DNA from: CAYRES01 sp964423425
GTDB lineage: Bacteria; Actinomycetota; Thermoleophilia; RBG-16-64-13
Reading direction: 5' to 3'
Assembly (NCBI GenBank): GCA_964423425.1
Contig: CAYRES010000002.1
Coordinates: forward strand, 124,001 to 188,000
DNA length: 64,000 nt
Part shown: positions 37,101 to 54,251 of the stretch, piece after piece
Layout of the letters: the number at the start of each line of letters is the position of its first letter
Position numbering within the stretch: position 1 is the first letter of the stretch
The notes under the pieces: generated by a model
Told to the model about the DNA's origin: nothing
Seen by the model: the letters and a program-made list of their open reading frames with translations, nothing else
Databases searched by the model: none
Translations under genes and position numbers: made by a program

Positions 37101-37904
37101 GGCTGGGCTCTCGCCCATCGCGATGGGCCGGTACAGATGCGCATCAACCTGAGCCGAGCTCCGGGCACGCTGGTGAGCGGCAAGGTGCGGCTCTTCGATG
37201 GTCGCAGCGGCGAGCCTTACGAAGAGAAGATCACCATCGGCTACATGTACATTCTCAAGCTCCACCATCTGGTCGACGACAAGATCCACGCCCGTTCCAC
37301 GGGCCCCTACTCGCTGGTCACCCAGCAGCCGCTCGGCGGTAAGGCCCAGTTCGGCGGGCAGCGTTTCGGCGAGATGGAGGTGTGGGCGCTTGAAGCCTAT
37401 GGCGCGGCCTACACCCTGCAGGAGATGCTCACCATCAAGTCCGACGACACTGTGGGCCGGGTGAAGTCGTACGAGAGCATCGTCAAGGGCGAGAACATCC
37501 AGCGCCCCGGCATCCCCGAGTCGTTCAAGGTGCTCATCAAAGAGATGCAGTCTCTCTGCCTCGACGTGAATGTCGTAAGCGAAGAGGGCAGCGTGCTCGA
37601 GGTGGCCGAAGAGGAAGACGATCTCCTGAGGGCGGCCGAGGAGCTCGGCATCGATCTGGGGGCCCGCCGCCGGGCCGAAGAGCGGGCGCAGACCGCGTTC
37701 GCTCAGACCGGTGATGCCGACCTGGAAGAAGAGGAAGACTTGGACGAGGTGTCTCTGGAGAGTGACGGCGAGGGTCGGGATGACGGCGAAGACCGCGACA
37801 CGTCTGACACCGAGGAGCGTGCGTACGGCGCTGCGGAGGACGCCTCCGCAGAGGTGATCGACGACCCGGCGTTCAGCGTCCAGGCCAGTGACGACGAAGA
37901 ATAG
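34122..37904 (+). CDS. rpoB: DNA-directed RNA polymerase subunit beta
   Basis: The 1260-residue product contains all beta regions. The rifampicin pocket reads [12 protein letters not shown] and [10 protein letters not shown], with the residues matching E. coli D516, H526 and S531 in their sensitive forms. [12 protein letters not shown] and [16 protein letters not shown] are normal. The core ends near residue 1150. A tail of about 105 residues follows, very rich in Glu and Asp ([13 protein letters not shown], then runs with RDDGEDRD), which most actinobacterial beta subunits lack. TTG at 34122 follows GAGGAG by nine bases; ATG at 34134 is possible. rpoC starts nine bases after the stop. Confidence 0.97.
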   Translation: MSQSMTPRPRISFAKLNQILEAPNLIDIQTKSFNWFLTEGIRETIDDISPIEDYTGNFSVEFGAHEFMAPPLSLKECRDKDQNYAAPLFMEISFVRKDTGEIRKQNVFMGDFPMMTEQGTFIINGTERVIVTQLVRSPGAYVMAPKDAGKQVLIANLMPARGSWLEFEIDKRGLVNVRIDRKRKLPATVFLRALAGISNEVTGDEPGLLSTGTDEELLELFDHNLFMQTTLEKDAIRTVEEALVELFKKQRPGEPPTLEASRTLLRNICFDAKRYDLTKVGRHKLNSRLRLEDVIPEDVRTLTKRDIVELVKEMISLPVEIDHEEQFVEARDCAEFATTLPWDEVAGRLDEYEHFGNRRLRTVGELVQEAFRIGLYRMERVVRERMTTEDPDTITPQSIINIRPVVAALKEFYGSSQLSQFMDQTNSLAGLTHRRRLSALGAGGLTRERAPIEVRDVHPTHYGRMCPIETPEGPNIGLIGSLASYARVSDYGFIQTPYRRVVDGKVNDEIDWLTAYQEEKETVAQANAPFDPVTREFTEEAVLSIAPGGEYVGAPPDHVTYMDVSPQQIVSVATALIPFLEHDDANRALMGSNMQRQAVPLMKSEAPLVGTGMEYRAAVDTGDVVVARRPGKVRGVSAERVLVEAADGGLDKYELLKFERSNQGTLIHQKPVVTLGQELAEGDVIADGASTAEGELALGRNVLVAFMSWEGYNFEDSIIISERLVKDDVLTSIHIEEYEVEARSTKLGDEEITRDIPNRSEDSLADLDEDGVVRIGAEVTSGDLLVGKITPKGETELTAEEKLIRAIFKEKAREVRDTSLKVPHGEKGVVIDVKEFSREAGDDLSPGVNRLVRVYVAKKRKIAEGDKLAGRHGNKGVISKIVPEEDMPFLEDGTPVDIILNPLGVPSRMNIGQVMETHLGWAAHQGFYRLKKREGLDPRAAAETARKGMSWEEQVALVDKYYEVVEEHLDAPVPVACPVFDGAKVDEVDEALMGWALAHRDGPVQMRINLSRAPGTLVSGKVRLFDGRSGEPYEEKITIGYMYILKLHHLVDDKIHARSTGPYSLVTQQPLGGKAQFGGQRFGEMEVWALEAYGAAYTLQEMLTIKSDDTVGRVKSYESIVKGENIQRPGIPESFKVLIKEMQSLCLDVNVVSEEGSVLEVAEEEDDLLRAAEELGIDLGARRRAEERAQTAFAQTGDADLEEEEDLDEVSLESDGEGRDDGEDRDTSDTEERAYGAAEDASAEVIDDPAFSVQASDDEE

Positions 37905-37913
37905 GAGTCTCCC

Positions 37914-42764
<4,851 letters not shown>

Positions 42765-42766
42765 GG

Positions 42767-42805
42767 GAGGCCCCCGCCGCGCGTCTCCGGCGCGGCGGGG
42801 GCCTC
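42767..42805 (+). terminator. Terminator after rpoC
   Basis: Perfect 16-bp stem, left arm 42767-42782 (GAGGCCCCCGCCGCGC) and right arm 42790-42805, with a 7-base loop. Only two T follow. It starts two bases past the rpoC stop and ends the rpoBC unit. Confidence 0.85.
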
Positions 42806-42885
42806 TTGCAGTGGGGGCGGCGCCCGGACGCGTTGGACGTGAGCGCCGAACTCCTCTGCGGGATGAGGATGGTGCTTCCCCCGGG

Positions 42886-42914
42886 TTGTAGCCGGGTTTG
42901 GCCTTTGTTATACT
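42886..42914 (+). promoter_or_regulatory. Promoter of the rpsL-rpsG-fusA-tuf operon
   Basis: TTGTAG (42886-42891), 17 bases, TATACT (42909-42914), 73 bases upstream of rpsL. This is a near-consensus housekeeping promoter just after the rpoC terminator. Confidence 0.75.
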
Positions 42915-42987
42915 TCGCCGTCGCGGCTTGCGGCCGGGGCGGCAGTGAGCTGCATTCGAGTTTCTCTTGAGGATTGAGGAGTTCTTT

Positions 42988-43359
42988 GTGCCGACTATCA
43001 ATCAGCTGATCAATAAAGGCCGTGCGACGCCGGCCAAGAAGACCAAGACCCCGGCTTTGAAGGGGGCGCCACAGAAGAGGGGCATCTGCACGCGCGTGTA
43101 CACCACGACGCCTAAGAAGCCCAACTCGGCTCTGCGCAAGGTCGCGCGGGTCCGGCTCACCAACGGCATGGAGGTCACGGCGTACATTCCGGGCGTGGGG
43201 CACAATCTGCAGGAGCACTCGGTAGTGCTCATCCGGGGCGGCCGGGTGAAAGACCTTCCCGGCGTGCGCTACAAGATCATCCGGGCGGCTCTTGATACCG
43301 CCGGGGTGACGAACCGCAAGAAGGCGCGCTCCAAGTACGGCGTCAAGGCGAACAGCTAG
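42988..43359 (+). CDS. rpsL: Small-subunit ribosomal protein uS12
   Basis: The 123-residue product has [19 protein letters not shown] and [13 protein letters not shown], with both lysines linked to streptomycin response in their wild-type form. It sits at the decoding centre. GTG at 42988 follows GAGGAG by seven bases; the frame to 42967 has no ribosome site. Confidence 0.97.
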   Translation: MPTINQLINKGRATPAKKTKTPALKGAPQKRGICTRVYTTTPKKPNSALRKVARVRLTNGMEVTAYIPGVGHNLQEHSVVLIRGGRVKDLPGVRYKIIRAALDTAGVTNRKKARSKYGVKANS

Positions 43360-43379
43360 GTTAGCGGAAGGCTATAGAT

Positions 43380-43847
43380 ATGAGGAGAACGAGGGCACCC
43401 AAGCGGGAAATCCAGCCCGATCCGGTGTTCAAGAGCCGGCTTGTTACTCAGGTCATCAATCGCATGATGCTCGACGGCAAGAAGCCGGTCGCAGAGAAGA
43501 TCATGTACGATGCGCTCGAGATCCTGCGCGAGAAGACTGGGCAGGACCCCGTTGTCGTGCTCAAAGACGCCGTCGAGAATGTACGGCCTCAGATTGAGGT
43601 GCGCTCCCGCCGTGTCGGTGGGGCGAACTACCAGGTGCCGGTCGAAGTGCCCACGCGCCGGTCGTACACGCTCGGCATCCGCTGGCTTGTCACCAACAGC
43701 CGCCTGCGCCGCGAGAAGCGCATGAGCGAGCGCCTCGCCAATGAGTTGCTCGATGCGTATGGGCGCACCGGCGTCACCATGAAGAAGAAGGAAGATCTCA
43801 TCCGCATGGCCGAGGCCAACAAGGCCTTCGCCCACTATCGCTGGTAG
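43380..43847 (+). CDS. rpsG: Small-subunit ribosomal protein uS7
   Basis: The 155-residue product matches uS7 over its length ([43 protein letters not shown]). It nucleates the 30S head and binds the 3' major domain of 16S rRNA. GGAAGG precedes the ATG. fusA follows after 41 bases. Confidence 0.97.
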   Translation: MRRTRAPKREIQPDPVFKSRLVTQVINRMMLDGKKPVAEKIMYDALEILREKTGQDPVVVLKDAVENVRPQIEVRSRRVGGANYQVPVEVPTRRSYTLGIRWLVTNSRLRREKRMSERLANELLDAYGRTGVTMKKKEDLIRMAEANKAFAHYRW

Positions 43848-43888
43848 AGCGGTAGAACTTGTGAACTCATCAGCATTGGTCATCTAGC

Positions 43889-46015
43889 GTGGCATCGACA
43901 CAGACAAGTACGAAGAAGGGCGGCGTGGAGCAGAGGCGTAAGTTCCCGCTTGACCGGGTGAGGAACATCGGCATCATGGCTCACATCGATGCCGGTAAGA
44001 CCACCACCACCGAGCGCATCCTCTACTACACGGGCCGCACCTACAAGATGGGCGAAGTCCACGATGGGGCGGCCGTCATGGACTGGATGCTGCAGGAGCA
44101 GGAGCGCGGCATCACCATCACCTCGGCCGCCACCACGTGCGAGTGGCGCAAGCATCGGGTCAACATCATAGATACGCCCGGCCACGTGGACTTTACCATG
44201 GAGGTTGAACGGTCCCTGCGCGTGCTCGATGGCGCCATCGCTCTCTTCTGCTCGGTCGGTGGTGTGGAGCCGCAATCCGAGACCGTTTGGCGCCAAGCGG
44301 AGCACTATGGTGTCCCCCGTATTGCCTTCATCAACAAGATGGACCGCGTGGGAGCCGATTTTGACCGCGGTGTCCAGATGATGATCGACCGGCTGAAGGC
44401 CCGGCCTCTGCCGGTCCAGCTTCCCATAGGCTCGGAGGATCAGTTCAGAGGTGTGATTGACCTGGTGCGTATGCGCGCCCGTCTTTACGACGACGACATG
44501 GGCGTGGAGTGGACGGACACCGAGATTCCCGAGGAACTCAAGGAGAAGGCCGAAGCCGCTCGGGCGCACATGATCGAACTCTTGGCCGACCACGACGAAG
44601 AGATAATGGTCGCCTACATGGATGGTGGTCCCTTCGACGAGGCGCTTCTCGCGGCCGCTATTCGCAGAGCCACCCTCAGCTTGGGGCTGGTTCCGGTGCT
44701 GTGTGGCTCGGCTTTCAAGAACAAGGGCGTCCAGATGCTTCTCGACGCCGTGATCGATTACCTGCCGGCGCCGAGCGATGTACCTCCAGTGGTGGGTGTG
44801 GACCCCCGCAGCGGCGGCGAGATCACCCGTCGCGCATCGGAGGACGAGCCTTTCTGTGCCTTGGCTTTCAAGATCATGTCCGACCCCTACGTGGGGAAGC
44901 TCACGTACTTCCGCGTGTACTCGGGAGTGCTCAAGACCGGCGCCCACGTGCTGAACGCCTCCAAGGGAGCAAAGGAACGGGTGGGCCGTATACTCGAGAT
45001 GCATGCGAATCATCGCGAAGACCGTACGGAGATCTACGCCGGCGACATCGCGGCCGCAGTGGGTCTCAAGCATACCGCCACGGGCGATACGCTCTCTGAG
45101 ATCGGCAAGCCCGTCATCCTCGAATCCATTGAGTTCCCTGAGCCGGTGATATGGGTGGCCATCGAGCCGAAGACCAAGGCCGACCAAGACCGCCTCTCGG
45201 AGAGCCTCATGCGCCTCTCCGAGGAAGACCCGACCTTCCGGGTCTCGACCGACCAGGAGACGGGCCAGACCATCATCGCCGGCATGGGCGAACTCCATCT
45301 GGAGATCATCATCGACCGGCTTCTCCGCGAGTTCAAGGTCGACGCCAACGTTGGCCGTCCGCAGGTGGCGTATCGCGAAACCGTCCGCCAGCCGGCGGAG
45401 AAGGTCGAAGGGCGTTTCGTGCGGCAGACAGGTGGGCGGGGCCAGTACGGCCATGTGGTGATCAGCCTCTTTCCCGGAGAGCCGGGCAGTGGTTTCGTCT
45501 TCGAGAACAAGGTGGTGGGCGGAGCGGTGCCGCGCGAGTATGTCCCGGCGACGGAGGCCGGCATAGCCGAAGCTATGCAGACAGGAGTGTTGGCCGGCTT
45601 TCCGATGGTCGACCTTCGGGTGGAGCTCATCGACGGCTCTTCCCATGAAGTCGACTCATCCGAGATGGCGTTCCGTGTGGCAGGCTCCATGGCCTTCCGT
45701 GAGGCCGCGAAGCGGGGCAAACCCGTCTTGCTCGAGCCAACCGAGTCTGTGGAGGTGGTTGTTCCCGAAGAGTACATGGGTGACGTTATGGGTGACCTCA
45801 ATTCGCGTCGCGGCCGCATCGTGGGCATCGAGCCCCGCGCCGGGGCGCAGGTCATCTCGGCCAAGGTTCCCTTGGCGGAGATGTTCGGCTATGCTACCGA
45901 TCTCCGCTCGGCCACACAGGGCCGGGCCACCTACACCATGCAGTTCAGCCACTACGAGGAAGTCCCATCGGCTATCGCCGCGGAGATCGTGGCGCGTTTC
46001 CAGGGCGGCCGGTGA
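43889..46015 (+). CDS. fusA: Elongation factor G
   Basis: The 708-residue product has GTPase motifs [23 protein letters not shown] and NKMD, domain II, and domains III-V with [12 protein letters not shown] and [14 protein letters not shown]. It is the translocase. It keeps the standard length and looks like EF-G1 rather than the spdEFG form. The GTG at 43889 has no clear Shine-Dalgarno sequence, so initiation may depend on coupling to rpsG. Confidence 0.97.
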   Translation: MASTQTSTKKGGVEQRRKFPLDRVRNIGIMAHIDAGKTTTTERILYYTGRTYKMGEVHDGAAVMDWMLQEQERGITITSAATTCEWRKHRVNIIDTPGHVDFTMEVERSLRVLDGAIALFCSVGGVEPQSETVWRQAEHYGVPRIAFINKMDRVGADFDRGVQMMIDRLKARPLPVQLPIGSEDQFRGVIDLVRMRARLYDDDMGVEWTDTEIPEELKEKAEAARAHMIELLADHDEEIMVAYMDGGPFDEALLAAAIRRATLSLGLVPVLCGSAFKNKGVQMLLDAVIDYLPAPSDVPPVVGVDPRSGGEITRRASEDEPFCALAFKIMSDPYVGKLTYFRVYSGVLKTGAHVLNASKGAKERVGRILEMHANHREDRTEIYAGDIAAAVGLKHTATGDTLSEIGKPVILESIEFPEPVIWVAIEPKTKADQDRLSESLMRLSEEDPTFRVSTDQETGQTIIAGMGELHLEIIIDRLLREFKVDANVGRPQVAYRETVRQPAEKVEGRFVRQTGGRGQYGHVVISLFPGEPGSGFVFENKVVGGAVPREYVPATEAGIAEAMQTGVLAGFPMVDLRVELIDGSSHEVDSSEMAFRVAGSMAFREAAKRGKPVLLEPTESVEVVVPEEYMGDVMGDLNSRRGRIVGIEPRAGAQVISAKVPLAEMFGYATDLRSATQGRATYTMQFSHYEEVPSAIAAEIVARFQGGR

Positions 46016-46090
46016 GTCAAGGTACATGAACACGACGTGGCGGCCTCTTGCGCATGCCGTCTCGAGTGACCAGTAAGAAAGGGAGGAGAA

Positions 46091-47296
<1,206 letters not shown>

Positions 47297-47320
47297 GATC
47301 GCCGTCTGTCGGAAGAAAGG

Positions 47321-47352
47321 GCCGGGGGCCCGAGGGGCCCCCGGCAGGTTTT
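47321..47352 (+). terminator. Terminator between tuf and rpsJ
   Basis: Perfect 11-bp stem GCCGGGGGCCC (47321-47331) / GGGCCCCCGGC (47335-47345), GAG loop, then AGG and TTTT. It can end the str operon transcript or attenuate entry into the S10 operon, because rpsJ starts only 27 bases later. Confidence 0.75.
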
Positions 47353-47378
47353 GCCAATAGAGCAGGAACGAGGAAACG

Positions 47379-47687
47379 TTGGCGCAGCAGAAGATACGCA
47401 TACGACTTAAAGCCTACGACCACGAGCTGGTGGACAAGAGCGCCCGCAGCATCGTGGAGACGGCGGAGCGCACCGGAGCCACCATCTCCGGTCCCGTACC
47501 CCTGCCCACCGAGAAGAACGTCTATTGCGTTATTCGTAGCCCGTTCAAGGACAAAGACTCGCGGGAGCACTTTGAGATTCGCACTCACAAGAGGCTGATC
47601 GACATCCATCAGCCCACTCCCAAGACCGTCGATTCGCTCATGCGGATGGACTTGCCCGCGGGCGTGGACATTGAGATCAAACTGTGA
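47379..47687 (+). CDS. rpsJ: Small-subunit ribosomal protein uS10
   Basis: The 102-residue product ([36 protein letters not shown]) is uS10, which also serves as NusE in antitermination. TTG start after GAGGAAACG. It opens the S10 operon. Its TGA shares one base with the rplC ATG. Confidence 0.97.
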   Translation: MAQQKIRIRLKAYDHELVDKSARSIVETAERTGATISGPVPLPTEKNVYCVIRSPFKDKDSREHFEIRTHKRLIDIHQPTPKTVDSLMRMDLPAGVDIEIKL

Positions 47688-48298
47688 TGAAAGCATTGCT
47701 TGGAACAAAGCTGGGCATGTCGCAGATCTTCGGGGAAGATGGTTCGGTGACTCCGGTCACCGTCATCCAGGCCGGGCCCTGCGTCGTGACTCAGAAGAAG
47801 ACGGTCGCCACGGACGGCTACGCCGCCACGCAGATTGCCTTCGGCGACGTGAAGGCCAAGCGCCTCTCCAAGCCCGAGAAGGGCCACTTGAAGAAGGCGG
47901 GCGTGCAGCCGAAGCGCCACCTGGTCGAGGTGCGCGGCGAAAGCGATCTCTCCGTGGGCGACGAACTCGACGTGTCGGTGTTCGAGGCCGGTGACATGGT
48001 CAAGGTCACGGGCGTGAGCAAAGGCAAAGGCTTCCAGGGTGTGATGAAGCGTCACGGCTTCAGCGGCGGTCCTGCCGGCCACGGGGCCCATTTCCACCGG
48101 GCGCCGGGCTCGATAGGGGCCTCGGCCGACCCGGCGCGGGTCTTCCCCGGCACGCGCCTGCCCGGCCAGATGGGTTCCGAGAGGGTGACGCAGGTGGGGC
48201 TGTCTATCGTGTCGCTTGACAAGGAGCGCAACCTCATCCTGGTCAAGGGTTCGGTACCGGGCAGCACAGGCTCCCTGGTCTTCATCAGAGGTAACTAG
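47687..48298 (+). CDS. rplC: Large-subunit ribosomal protein uL3
   Basis: The 203-residue product starts [15 protein letters not shown] and carries the loop [18 protein letters not shown] near the peptidyl transferase centre. Start and upstream stop overlap (TGATG), so translation is coupled to rpsJ. Confidence 0.97.
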   Translation: MKALLGTKLGMSQIFGEDGSVTPVTVIQAGPCVVTQKKTVATDGYAATQIAFGDVKAKRLSKPEKGHLKKAGVQPKRHLVEVRGESDLSVGDELDVSVFEAGDMVKVTGVSKGKGFQGVMKRHGFSGGPAGHGAHFHRAPGSIGASADPARVFPGTRLPGQMGSERVTQVGLSIVSLDKERNLILVKGSVPGSTGSLVFIRGN

Positions 48299-48940
48299 AT
48301 GCCAACCATCAACAAAATCGACGAATCCGGCGCAGTGGTCGGCGAGTTCCGGCTTGCCGACAGCGTGGTGGAGCCCGAAGCCAACATCGGACTGCTGCAT
48401 GAGGTGGTTCTCTCCGAGCTCGCCTCGTACCGGCAGGGCACGCATGCCGCCAAGAGCCGGGGCCAGGTCTCCGGTTCGGGGGCCAAGCCTTGGCGCCAGA
48501 AGGGCACCGGCCGGGCGCGGGCCGGCTCCACGCGGGTACCTCATTGGACGAAGGGCGGAGTGGCGTTCCCGCCCATTCCCCGTAGCTACGACCTCAAGGT
48601 CAACAAGAAGGCGCGGGCCAAGGCCTTCCGCATGGCTCTCGGCAACCTGGTGGAGTTCGGTGATGTGCGCGTACTGTCCGGCGTGGACTTCGAGCAGCCC
48701 TCCACCCAGCGTGCGGCGGCCATCATGGAGAAGGCGGAGCTGGACGGCCCCACCCTCGTGGTGACCGCTCCTGACGAGATCGCCGCCACCAAGAGCTTCC
48801 GCAATCTCGAGAGGGTCAGGGTATTCCCCCTCACCCTGGTCGAGGTGCAGGATTACATCTGGGCGAAGAACGCGGTATTCACCGAAGCGGCCATCACACT
48901 GCTTCAGAGTGCCACTGATCCCGAGGGTGGTGAGGAGTGA
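48299..48940 (+). CDS. rplD: Large-subunit ribosomal protein uL4
   Basis: The 213-residue product has SRGQVSGSGAKPWRQKGTGR, the extended loop lining the exit tunnel, and HWTKGGVAFPP. In E. coli it represses the S10 operon. It starts directly after the rplC stop and its TGA overlaps the rplW ATG. Confidence 0.96.
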   Translation: MPTINKIDESGAVVGEFRLADSVVEPEANIGLLHEVVLSELASYRQGTHAAKSRGQVSGSGAKPWRQKGTGRARAGSTRVPHWTKGGVAFPPIPRSYDLKVNKKARAKAFRMALGNLVEFGDVRVLSGVDFEQPSTQRAAAIMEKAELDGPTLVVTAPDEIAATKSFRNLERVRVFPLTLVEVQDYIWAKNAVFTEAAITLLQSATDPEGGEE

Positions 48941-49227
48941 TGGACGCGCGGCAAGTCATCATACGGCCCATCATCTCGGAGAAGAGCTACGGGCAGGTCG
49001 AACGTAACAAGTACACCTTCGAGGTCCATCCCAAGGCCACCAAGCCGCACGTGCGCATGGCGGTCGAGGAGATCTTCAAGGTGCGAGTGATCGGCGTGAA
49101 CACCATGAACATGAAACCCAAGCCCAAGCGCAGGGGCATGTATCGTGGCCATACCCGCCGATGGAAGAAGGCAGTCGTCGAACTCGCTCCCGGCGAGCGC
49201 ATCGAGTTCTTCGGGGCCACCGGCTAG
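48940..49227 (+). CDS. rplW: Large-subunit ribosomal protein uL23
   Basis: The 95-residue product ([40 protein letters not shown]) lies at the exit tunnel rim, where it contacts trigger factor and SRP. ATG overlaps the rplD stop; a GTG one codon earlier is also in frame. Confidence 0.96.
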   Translation: MDARQVIIRPIISEKSYGQVERNKYTFEVHPKATKPHVRMAVEEIFKVRVIGVNTMNMKPKPKRRGMYRGHTRRWKKAVVELAPGERIEFFGATG

Positions 49228-49250
49228 CGGGCGAGAGCAAAAGAGGCAGA

Positions 49251-50081
49251 ATGGCCATAAGAAAACACAAACCCACATCTCCCGGACGCAGGTTCATGAG
49301 TGTACCCACGTTCGACGAGATCACAACCGACAAACCCGAAAAGTCGCTTCTCGCTCCCGTTGCCCGTAAGGGCGGCCGCAACAACTACGGCCGCATCACC
49401 ACGCGGCACCAGGGTGGCGGCCACAAGCGGCGCTATCGCATCATCGACTTCAAACGCGACAAAGACGGCGTGCCGGGGCGGGTGGCCTCCATCGAGTACG
49501 ACCCGAATCGCAGCTGCCGCATCGCGCTCATCGTCTACGCCGACGGCGAGAAGAGGTACATCCTGGCTCCGCTGAAGCTGAAGGTGGGCGACATCATCGA
49601 GGCCGGGCCGGAAGCCGACATCAAAGTCGGCAACGCCCTGCCCCTCAAGTCGATCCCCCTCGGCACGGTGGTACACAACATCGAACTGCACAAGGGCCGC
49701 GGCGGCCAGATCGCCCGCTCGGCCGGCACCTCGGCTCAGATCATGGCCAAAGAGGGCTCATATGCCATCCTTCGTCTTCCCTCAGGGGAGATGCGCATGA
49801 TCCAGATCGAGTGCCGGGCGACCGTGGGCGAGGTGGGCAACGCGGAACATGAGAATCTCACAGTGGGCAAGGCCGGCCGCAGCCGCTGGCTTGGCAAGAG
49901 GCCGACCGTGCGAGGTACCTGCATGAACCCGGTCGACCATCCCCACGGAGGTGGCGAGGGGTCGACTCCTCCCGGCCGTAACCCGGTGACGCCGTGGGGC
50001 GTCCCCACTCTCGGCCACAAGACCCGCGGATCAAAGCCGTCCGACAAGTACATCATCAGACGGCGAGGAAAGGGAAGGTAG
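49251..50081 (+). CDS. rplB: Large-subunit ribosomal protein uL2
   Basis: The 276-residue product has [20 protein letters not shown] and the C-terminal [12 protein letters not shown] loop with the conserved histidine near the peptidyl transferase centre. ATG at 49251 gives the standard [14 protein letters not shown] start; the longer frame from 49161 overlaps rplW and is rejected. Confidence 0.97.
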   Translation: MAIRKHKPTSPGRRFMSVPTFDEITTDKPEKSLLAPVARKGGRNNYGRITTRHQGGGHKRRYRIIDFKRDKDGVPGRVASIEYDPNRSCRIALIVYADGEKRYILAPLKLKVGDIIEAGPEADIKVGNALPLKSIPLGTVVHNIELHKGRGGQIARSAGTSAQIMAKEGSYAILRLPSGEMRMIQIECRATVGEVGNAEHENLTVGKAGRSRWLGKRPTVRGTCMNPVDHPHGGGEGSTPPGRNPVTPWGVPTLGHKTRGSKPSDKYIIRRRGKGR

Positions 50082-50090
50082 GAGGGCGCA

Positions 50091-50372
50091 GTGTCACGGA
50101 GTAGCAAGAAGCCGCCTTTCGTGGAGCCCAAGCTGATGGCTCGTGTCGAGGCCATGAACGAGACCGGCCAGAAGCGGATGCTGAAGACCTGGTCGCGGGC
50201 CTCCGTCATTTACCCGGAGATGGTGGGCCACACGATCGCGGTCCACGACGGGCGCAAGCACGTGCCCATCTATATCAGCGAGAGCATGGTAGGCCACCGG
50301 TTGGGCGAGTTCGCTCTGACCCGGACCTTCCGCACCCACGAAAAGAAAGAACGCCGAGCCAAGAGAAGGTAA
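50091..50372 (+). CDS. rpsS: Small-subunit ribosomal protein uS19
   Basis: The 93-residue product ([40 protein letters not shown]) binds the 30S head with uS13. GTG start; rplV begins four bases after the stop. Confidence 0.97.
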   Translation: MSRSSKKPPFVEPKLMARVEAMNETGQKRMLKTWSRASVIYPEMVGHTIAVHDGRKHVPIYISESMVGHRLGEFALTRTFRTHEKKERRAKRR

Positions 50373-50376
50373 GAGA

Positions 50377-50715
50377 ATGGTCAATGCCACAGCCAAGTAC
50401 ATCCGGGTCTCGCCCCGCAAGGCTCGGCAGGTAGTCGACATGATCAGGGGCAAGTCGGTGCAGGAAGCCCAGGCCATTCTCTCGCTCACACCGCGAGGAG
50501 CGGCTCCGATCGTGCGCAAGGTGCTCGACTCGGCGGTGGCGAACGCGGAGCACAACCACGAGATACCGGCCGATGAGCTTGTGGTGGCGAAGGCCTTCGT
50601 CGATGAGGGCCCGACACTCAAGCGGTTTCGCCCCCGGGCGATGGGCCGGGCGTCACGCATCCGCAAGCGCACGAGTCACATCACAGTATGCGTAGATCAA
50701 AGGAAGGAGTCGTAG
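50377..50715 (+). CDS. rplV: Large-subunit ribosomal protein uL22
   Basis: The 112-residue product ([40 protein letters not shown]) includes the beta hairpin that lines the exit tunnel, without insertions of the kind seen in macrolide-resistant forms. rpsC starts three bases on. Confidence 0.97.
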   Translation: MVNATAKYIRVSPRKARQVVDMIRGKSVQEAQAILSLTPRGAAPIVRKVLDSAVANAEHNHEIPADELVVAKAFVDEGPTLKRFRPRAMGRASRIRKRTSHITVCVDQRKES

Positions 50716-50718
50716 TTC

Positions 50719-51429
50719 GTGGGCCAAAAAGTGCATCCCGAGGGCATGCGCCTCGGCATCATCCACAAATGGAAGGCGCAGTGGTTCACTGAGAAGAACT
50801 TTGCGTCCATGCTGGAAGAGGATCTCGCGATCCGCAAGCACATCCGCACGAAGATGGGCCATGCGGGACTATCAGACATCATCGTGCGCAAGGACACGAA
50901 CAAGATAGGTATCGACATCCACACGGCACGTCCCGGCATCGTGATCGGTAAGTCGGGTTCGGAAGTGGACGCGCTTCGCCGCGAAATACACGATATGACG
51001 GGCAAGAACGTCCAAGTCAATATCATCGAGATCAAGCGTCCAGAACTCGATGCCGGCCTGGTTGCGCAGTCCATAGCCGAGCAGTTGGCCAACCGGGTCA
51101 GCTTTCGGAGGGCCATGAAGCGGGCGATTACCTCCGCGATGCGCTCGGGGGCCGAAGGTATCAAGGTTCGTTCGGGCGGCCGCCTGGGTGGAGCCGAGAT
51201 GGCCCGCGTGGAAGGGTACAGCGAAGGCCGTGTCCCTCTCCACACGTTGCGGGCCGACATCGACTACGGTTTCTCGGAAGCCATGACCACTTTCGGGAAG
51301 ATCGGTGTGAAGGTATGGATCAACAAGGGCGAGGTCATGCCCGAAGGATTCGAGCAGGGCAAGCCGGCAGGCCCCGCCACCGGAGCCGAGGGCGGCCCCC
51401 GTGGTGGAGGCCGGCGGTCCGGTGCGTGA
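50719..51429 (+). CDS. rpsC: Small-subunit ribosomal protein uS3
   Basis: The 236-residue product has the KH domain ([13 protein letters not shown] pattern, here [15 protein letters not shown]) and [20 protein letters not shown]. It forms the mRNA entry tunnel. The C-terminal 20 residues are a Gly-rich tail. GTG start. Confidence 0.97.
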   Translation: MGQKVHPEGMRLGIIHKWKAQWFTEKNFASMLEEDLAIRKHIRTKMGHAGLSDIIVRKDTNKIGIDIHTARPGIVIGKSGSEVDALRREIHDMTGKNVQVNIIEIKRPELDAGLVAQSIAEQLANRVSFRRAMKRAITSAMRSGAEGIKVRSGGRLGGAEMARVEGYSEGRVPLHTLRADIDYGFSEAMTTFGKIGVKVWINKGEVMPEGFEQGKPAGPATGAEGGPRGGGRRSGA

Positions 51430-51457
51430 GCGGGCCCTCGCAGGAGAGCGATAAGCC

Positions 51458-51883
51458 ATGTTAATGCCAAAACGAGTGAAGCACCGCAAGGAGCAGCGCG
51501 GGCGCATGAGCGGTAAGTCGAAAGGCCAGACCACGGTCCAGTTCGGCGAATACGGTCTGCAGGCGCTGTCATGCGGGTGGATAACCAACCGTCAGATCGA
51601 GGCGGCTCGTGTCGCGATCACGAGGAAGGTCAAGCGGGGCGGCAAAGTGTGGATCAACATCTTTCCGCATAAGCCTGTCACCGCCAAGCCTGCCGAGACG
51701 CGTATGGGCTCCGGCAAGGGCTCACCCGACAAGTGGGTGGCCGTGGTGAAGCCGGGACGGGTGATGTTCGAGCTGGGCGGTGTTCCCGACGACCTCGCCC
51801 GCCAAGCCATGAGGCTGGCGGCGCACAAGCTGCCGGTCAAGTGCAGGTTCGTCACCAGAGAGGAGTCGGGCGGTGAAGGCTAA
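51458..51883 (+). CDS. rplP: Large-subunit ribosomal protein uL16
   Basis: The 141-residue product ([39 protein letters not shown]) contacts the A-site tRNA elbow. Its 3' end overlaps rpmC by 11 bases. Confidence 0.97.
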   Translation: MLMPKRVKHRKEQRGRMSGKSKGQTTVQFGEYGLQALSCGWITNRQIEAARVAITRKVKRGGKVWINIFPHKPVTAKPAETRMGSGKGSPDKWVAVVKPGRVMFELGGVPDDLARQAMRLAAHKLPVKCRFVTREESGGEG

Positions 51884-52073
51884 GGATATCGTTGAGCTCG
51901 CCGACACCGAGCTGGAGCAGAAGCTCAAGCAGTCCCGCGAGGAGCTGTTCAATCTTCGCTTCCAGCATGCCACCGGCCAGTTGGAGGACACGGGCAGGCT
52001 CAGGGAGGTCCGGCGGGACATCGCCCGCATTCTGACGGTGCAGAGCGCCAGAGAGAAAGCGAAGGAGCGGTAG
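51873..52073 (+). CDS. rpmC: Large-subunit ribosomal protein uL29
   Basis: The 66-residue product ([39 protein letters not shown]) is a helical hairpin at the tunnel exit. GTG start inside the end of rplP with GAGGAG upstream; rpsQ follows with no gap. Confidence 0.96.
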   Translation: MKAKDIVELADTELEQKLKQSREELFNLRFQHATGQLEDTGRLREVRRDIARILTVQSAREKAKER

Positions 52074-52337
52074 ATGAGCGCCGAGCGCGAGACCAAGCAA
52101 CGAGAGCGCCAGGGTGTGGTGATCTCCGACAAGATGGACAAGACCATCGTCGTCGAGGTGACCAGCGTGAAACCCCATGCTCTCTACAAGAAGATCGTGC
52201 GGCGCAGCACCAAGCTCAAGGCGCACGATGAGCAGAACGAGGCCCATATCGGCGACAAGGTAGTGGTACGCGAGTGCCGCCCCCTCTCGCGTGACAAGCA
52301 TTGGCGCCTCATCCAAGTAGTGGAGCGCGCCCGATAG
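52074..52337 (+). CDS. rpsQ: Small-subunit ribosomal protein uS17
   Basis: The 87-residue OB-fold product (RQGVVISDKMDKTIVVEV, GDKVVVRECRPLSRDKHWRL) binds 16S rRNA helix 11. The ATG follows the rpmC stop directly. Confidence 0.97.
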   Translation: MSAERETKQRERQGVVISDKMDKTIVVEVTSVKPHALYKKIVRRSTKLKAHDEQNEAHIGDKVVVRECRPLSRDKHWRLIQVVERAR

Positions 52338-52376
52338 GCCTGCTCTGACGTACTGCGTGAGAAACGGACAGCTGCC

Positions 52377-52745
52377 ATGATCCAGCAAGAGACAAGATTA
52401 CGAGTCGCGGACAACACAGGCGCCCGCGTGCTTCTGTGCATACGCGTCAAGGGTGGCTCGAGGCGCCGCTATGCCGGCGTAGGCGACATCATTGTGGGTA
52501 CGGTCAAGGAGGCCACGCCGGGTGCCGCCGTGAAGAAGGGCGATGTGGTCCAGGCGGTGGTGGTGAGGGTCAAGAAGGCCTACGGCAGAGACGACGGCAC
52601 CTATATCGGTTTCGACGAGAACGCCGCCGTCCTCATCGACCGTAACAACAATCCGCGGGGTACGCGGATCTTCGGTCCGGTAGCGCGGGAGCTTCGCGAG
52701 AAGAACTTCGCGAAGATAGTCTCGCTTGCCCCGGAGGTTCTGTAA
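52377..52745 (+). CDS. rplN: Large-subunit ribosomal protein uL14
   Basis: The 122-residue product ([40 protein letters not shown]) lies at the subunit interface and is the RsfS target. Its stop overlaps the rplX start (TAATG). Confidence 0.97.
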   Translation: MIQQETRLRVADNTGARVLLCIRVKGGSRRRYAGVGDIIVGTVKEATPGAAVKKGDVVQAVVVRVKKAYGRDDGTYIGFDENAAVLIDRNNNPRGTRIFGPVARELREKNFAKIVSLAPEVL

Positions 52746-53077
52746 TGGTGAAAAGAAGACACTTCAAGATAAGGAAGGGCGACACCGTCGAGGTCGTGCA
52801 GGGCAAGGAACGCGGCAAACGTGGCAAGGTTCTTAGGCTTATCGCGCACGACGAGCGGGTGGTCGTCGAGAGGCTCAACTTCATGAAACGTCACGTGCGG
52901 CCCTCGCAGAAGAATCCGCAGGGCGGTGTCATCGAGCGCGAGGCGGGCATACACATCTCCAACGTGAAGCTCGTGTGCCCCGGCTGCGGCAAGGCCGTGC
53001 GCGTGGGTGTCCGCCGTGAAGCCGACGGCAAGGTGAGATTCTGCAAGGCCTGCAACGTGCAGGTGGACAAGGGTTAG
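52745..53077 (+). CDS. rplX: Large-subunit ribosomal protein uL24
   Basis: The 110-residue product has the KOW motif ([20 protein letters not shown]). It carries CPGC and CKAC in the C-terminal half, a pair of cysteine pairs that may bind zinc. It is an early 50S assembly protein. Confidence 0.96.
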   Translation: MVKRRHFKIRKGDTVEVVQGKERGKRGKVLRLIAHDERVVVERLNFMKRHVRPSQKNPQGGVIEREAGIHISNVKLVCPGCGKAVRVGVRREADGKVRFCKACNVQVDKG

Positions 53078-53081
53078 CGAG

Positions 53082-53630
53082 ATGGCCAAGTCGAGATTAC
53101 GAGAGAAGTACGAACAACAGATAGTGTCCGAACTGCTTGACGAGTTCGGCTACGCGAATGTGATGCAGGTTCCGAAGATCACTAAGATCACGGTGAACAT
53201 GGGCGTGGGCGAGGCGTCCCAGGACGCCAAGGTACTCGAGGATGCCGCTGCCGAGCTGGGCCTCATCACGGGGCAGAAGCCGCAGCTCAGGCGGGCGACG
53301 AAGTCGGTGGCGAATTTCAAGATCCGCGCGGGAATGCCGGTGGGTCTCAGGGTCACGCTTCGTGGTGAGCGCATGTACGAGATGCTCGACCGGCTCACCA
53401 GTATTTCCTTGCCGCGCATCCGTGACTTCCGGGGCATCTCCCCGGCAAGCTTCGACGGCAGGGGCAACTACAGCTTCGGCCTGAAAGAGCAGATCATCTT
53501 CCCCGAGATCGACTACGACAAAGTCGGCCGTTCGCGGGGGATGGACATCTGCATCACGACGACGGCGAAGACAGACGAGGAAGGGCGGGCCCTCCTGCGC
53601 AGGCTGGGCATGCCGTTCCGAGAGTCTTGA
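53082..53630 (+). CDS. rplE: Large-subunit ribosomal protein uL5
   Basis: The 182-residue product ([39 protein letters not shown]) binds 5S rRNA and the P-site tRNA. Confidence 0.97.
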   Translation: MAKSRLREKYEQQIVSELLDEFGYANVMQVPKITKITVNMGVGEASQDAKVLEDAAAELGLITGQKPQLRRATKSVANFKIRAGMPVGLRVTLRGERMYEMLDRLTSISLPRIRDFRGISPASFDGRGNYSFGLKEQIIFPEIDYDKVGRSRGMDICITTTAKTDEEGRALLRRLGMPFRES

Positions 53631-53653
53631 AGCACTAAGGGAGAGGCAGGAAG

Positions 53654-53839
53654 ATGGCGAAGAAAGCGATGATCGCGAAAGCCAAGCGCCCGGCCAAGTA
53701 CTCCACCCGCGCCTACAACCGCTGTAACCGGTGCGGGCGGCCGCGAGGCTACTTTCGCAAGTTCGGCTTGTGCCGCATCTGCCTCCGCGAGCTGGCACAC
53801 CAGGGCGTGATCCCCGGCATTACCAAGTCCAGCTGGTAG
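53654..53839 (+). CDS. rpsZ: Small-subunit ribosomal protein uS14, zinc form
   Basis: The 61-residue product is the short zinc-binding uS14, with CNRCGRPRG and CRIC as the two cysteine pairs. It needs zinc, unlike the longer C-minus form. GGGAGAGG precedes the ATG. Confidence 0.96.
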   Translation: MAKKAMIAKAKRPAKYSTRAYNRCNRCGRPRGYFRKFGLCRICLRELAHQGVIPGITKSSW

Positions 53840-53848
53840 GGAGGTGAC

Positions 53849-54247
53849 ATGTCGCACACCGATCCGATTGCCGATATGCTCACTCGCATAAGGAACGCCA
53901 ACAAGGCGCTCCATTCGAGCGTGGAGATTCCGGCATCCAATATGAAGGTTGAAGTCGCCCGCATCCTGAAGGATGAAGGGTATGTGGCAGACTATCGTCT
54001 GGTGAAAGGCGAGTCGTTCGACACCATCGTACTCGACCTCAAGTACACACCCGATCGCCGGCGTGTCATAAGCCAGGTGAAGAGGGTCAGCAAGCCGGGC
54101 CGCCGCATTTACGCCAAGAAGGACACGCTACCCAAGGTCCTCGGAGGCCTTGGTGTGGCCATCATGTCCACCTCACGGGGGATCATGACGGCGCGTGACG
54201 CCCAGAAGCTGGGAATAGGCGGCGAAGTCATCTGTTTCGTCTGGTAG
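53849..54247 (+). CDS. rpsH: Small-subunit ribosomal protein uS8
   Basis: The 132-residue product ([40 protein letters not shown]) binds helix 21 of 16S rRNA and in E. coli represses the spc operon. Confidence 0.97.
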   Translation: MSHTDPIADMLTRIRNANKALHSSVEIPASNMKVEVARILKDEGYVADYRLVKGESFDTIVLDLKYTPDRRRVISQVKRVSKPGRRIYAKKDTLPKVLGGLGVAIMSTSRGIMTARDAQKLGIGGEVICFVW

Positions 54248-54251
54248 GAAC

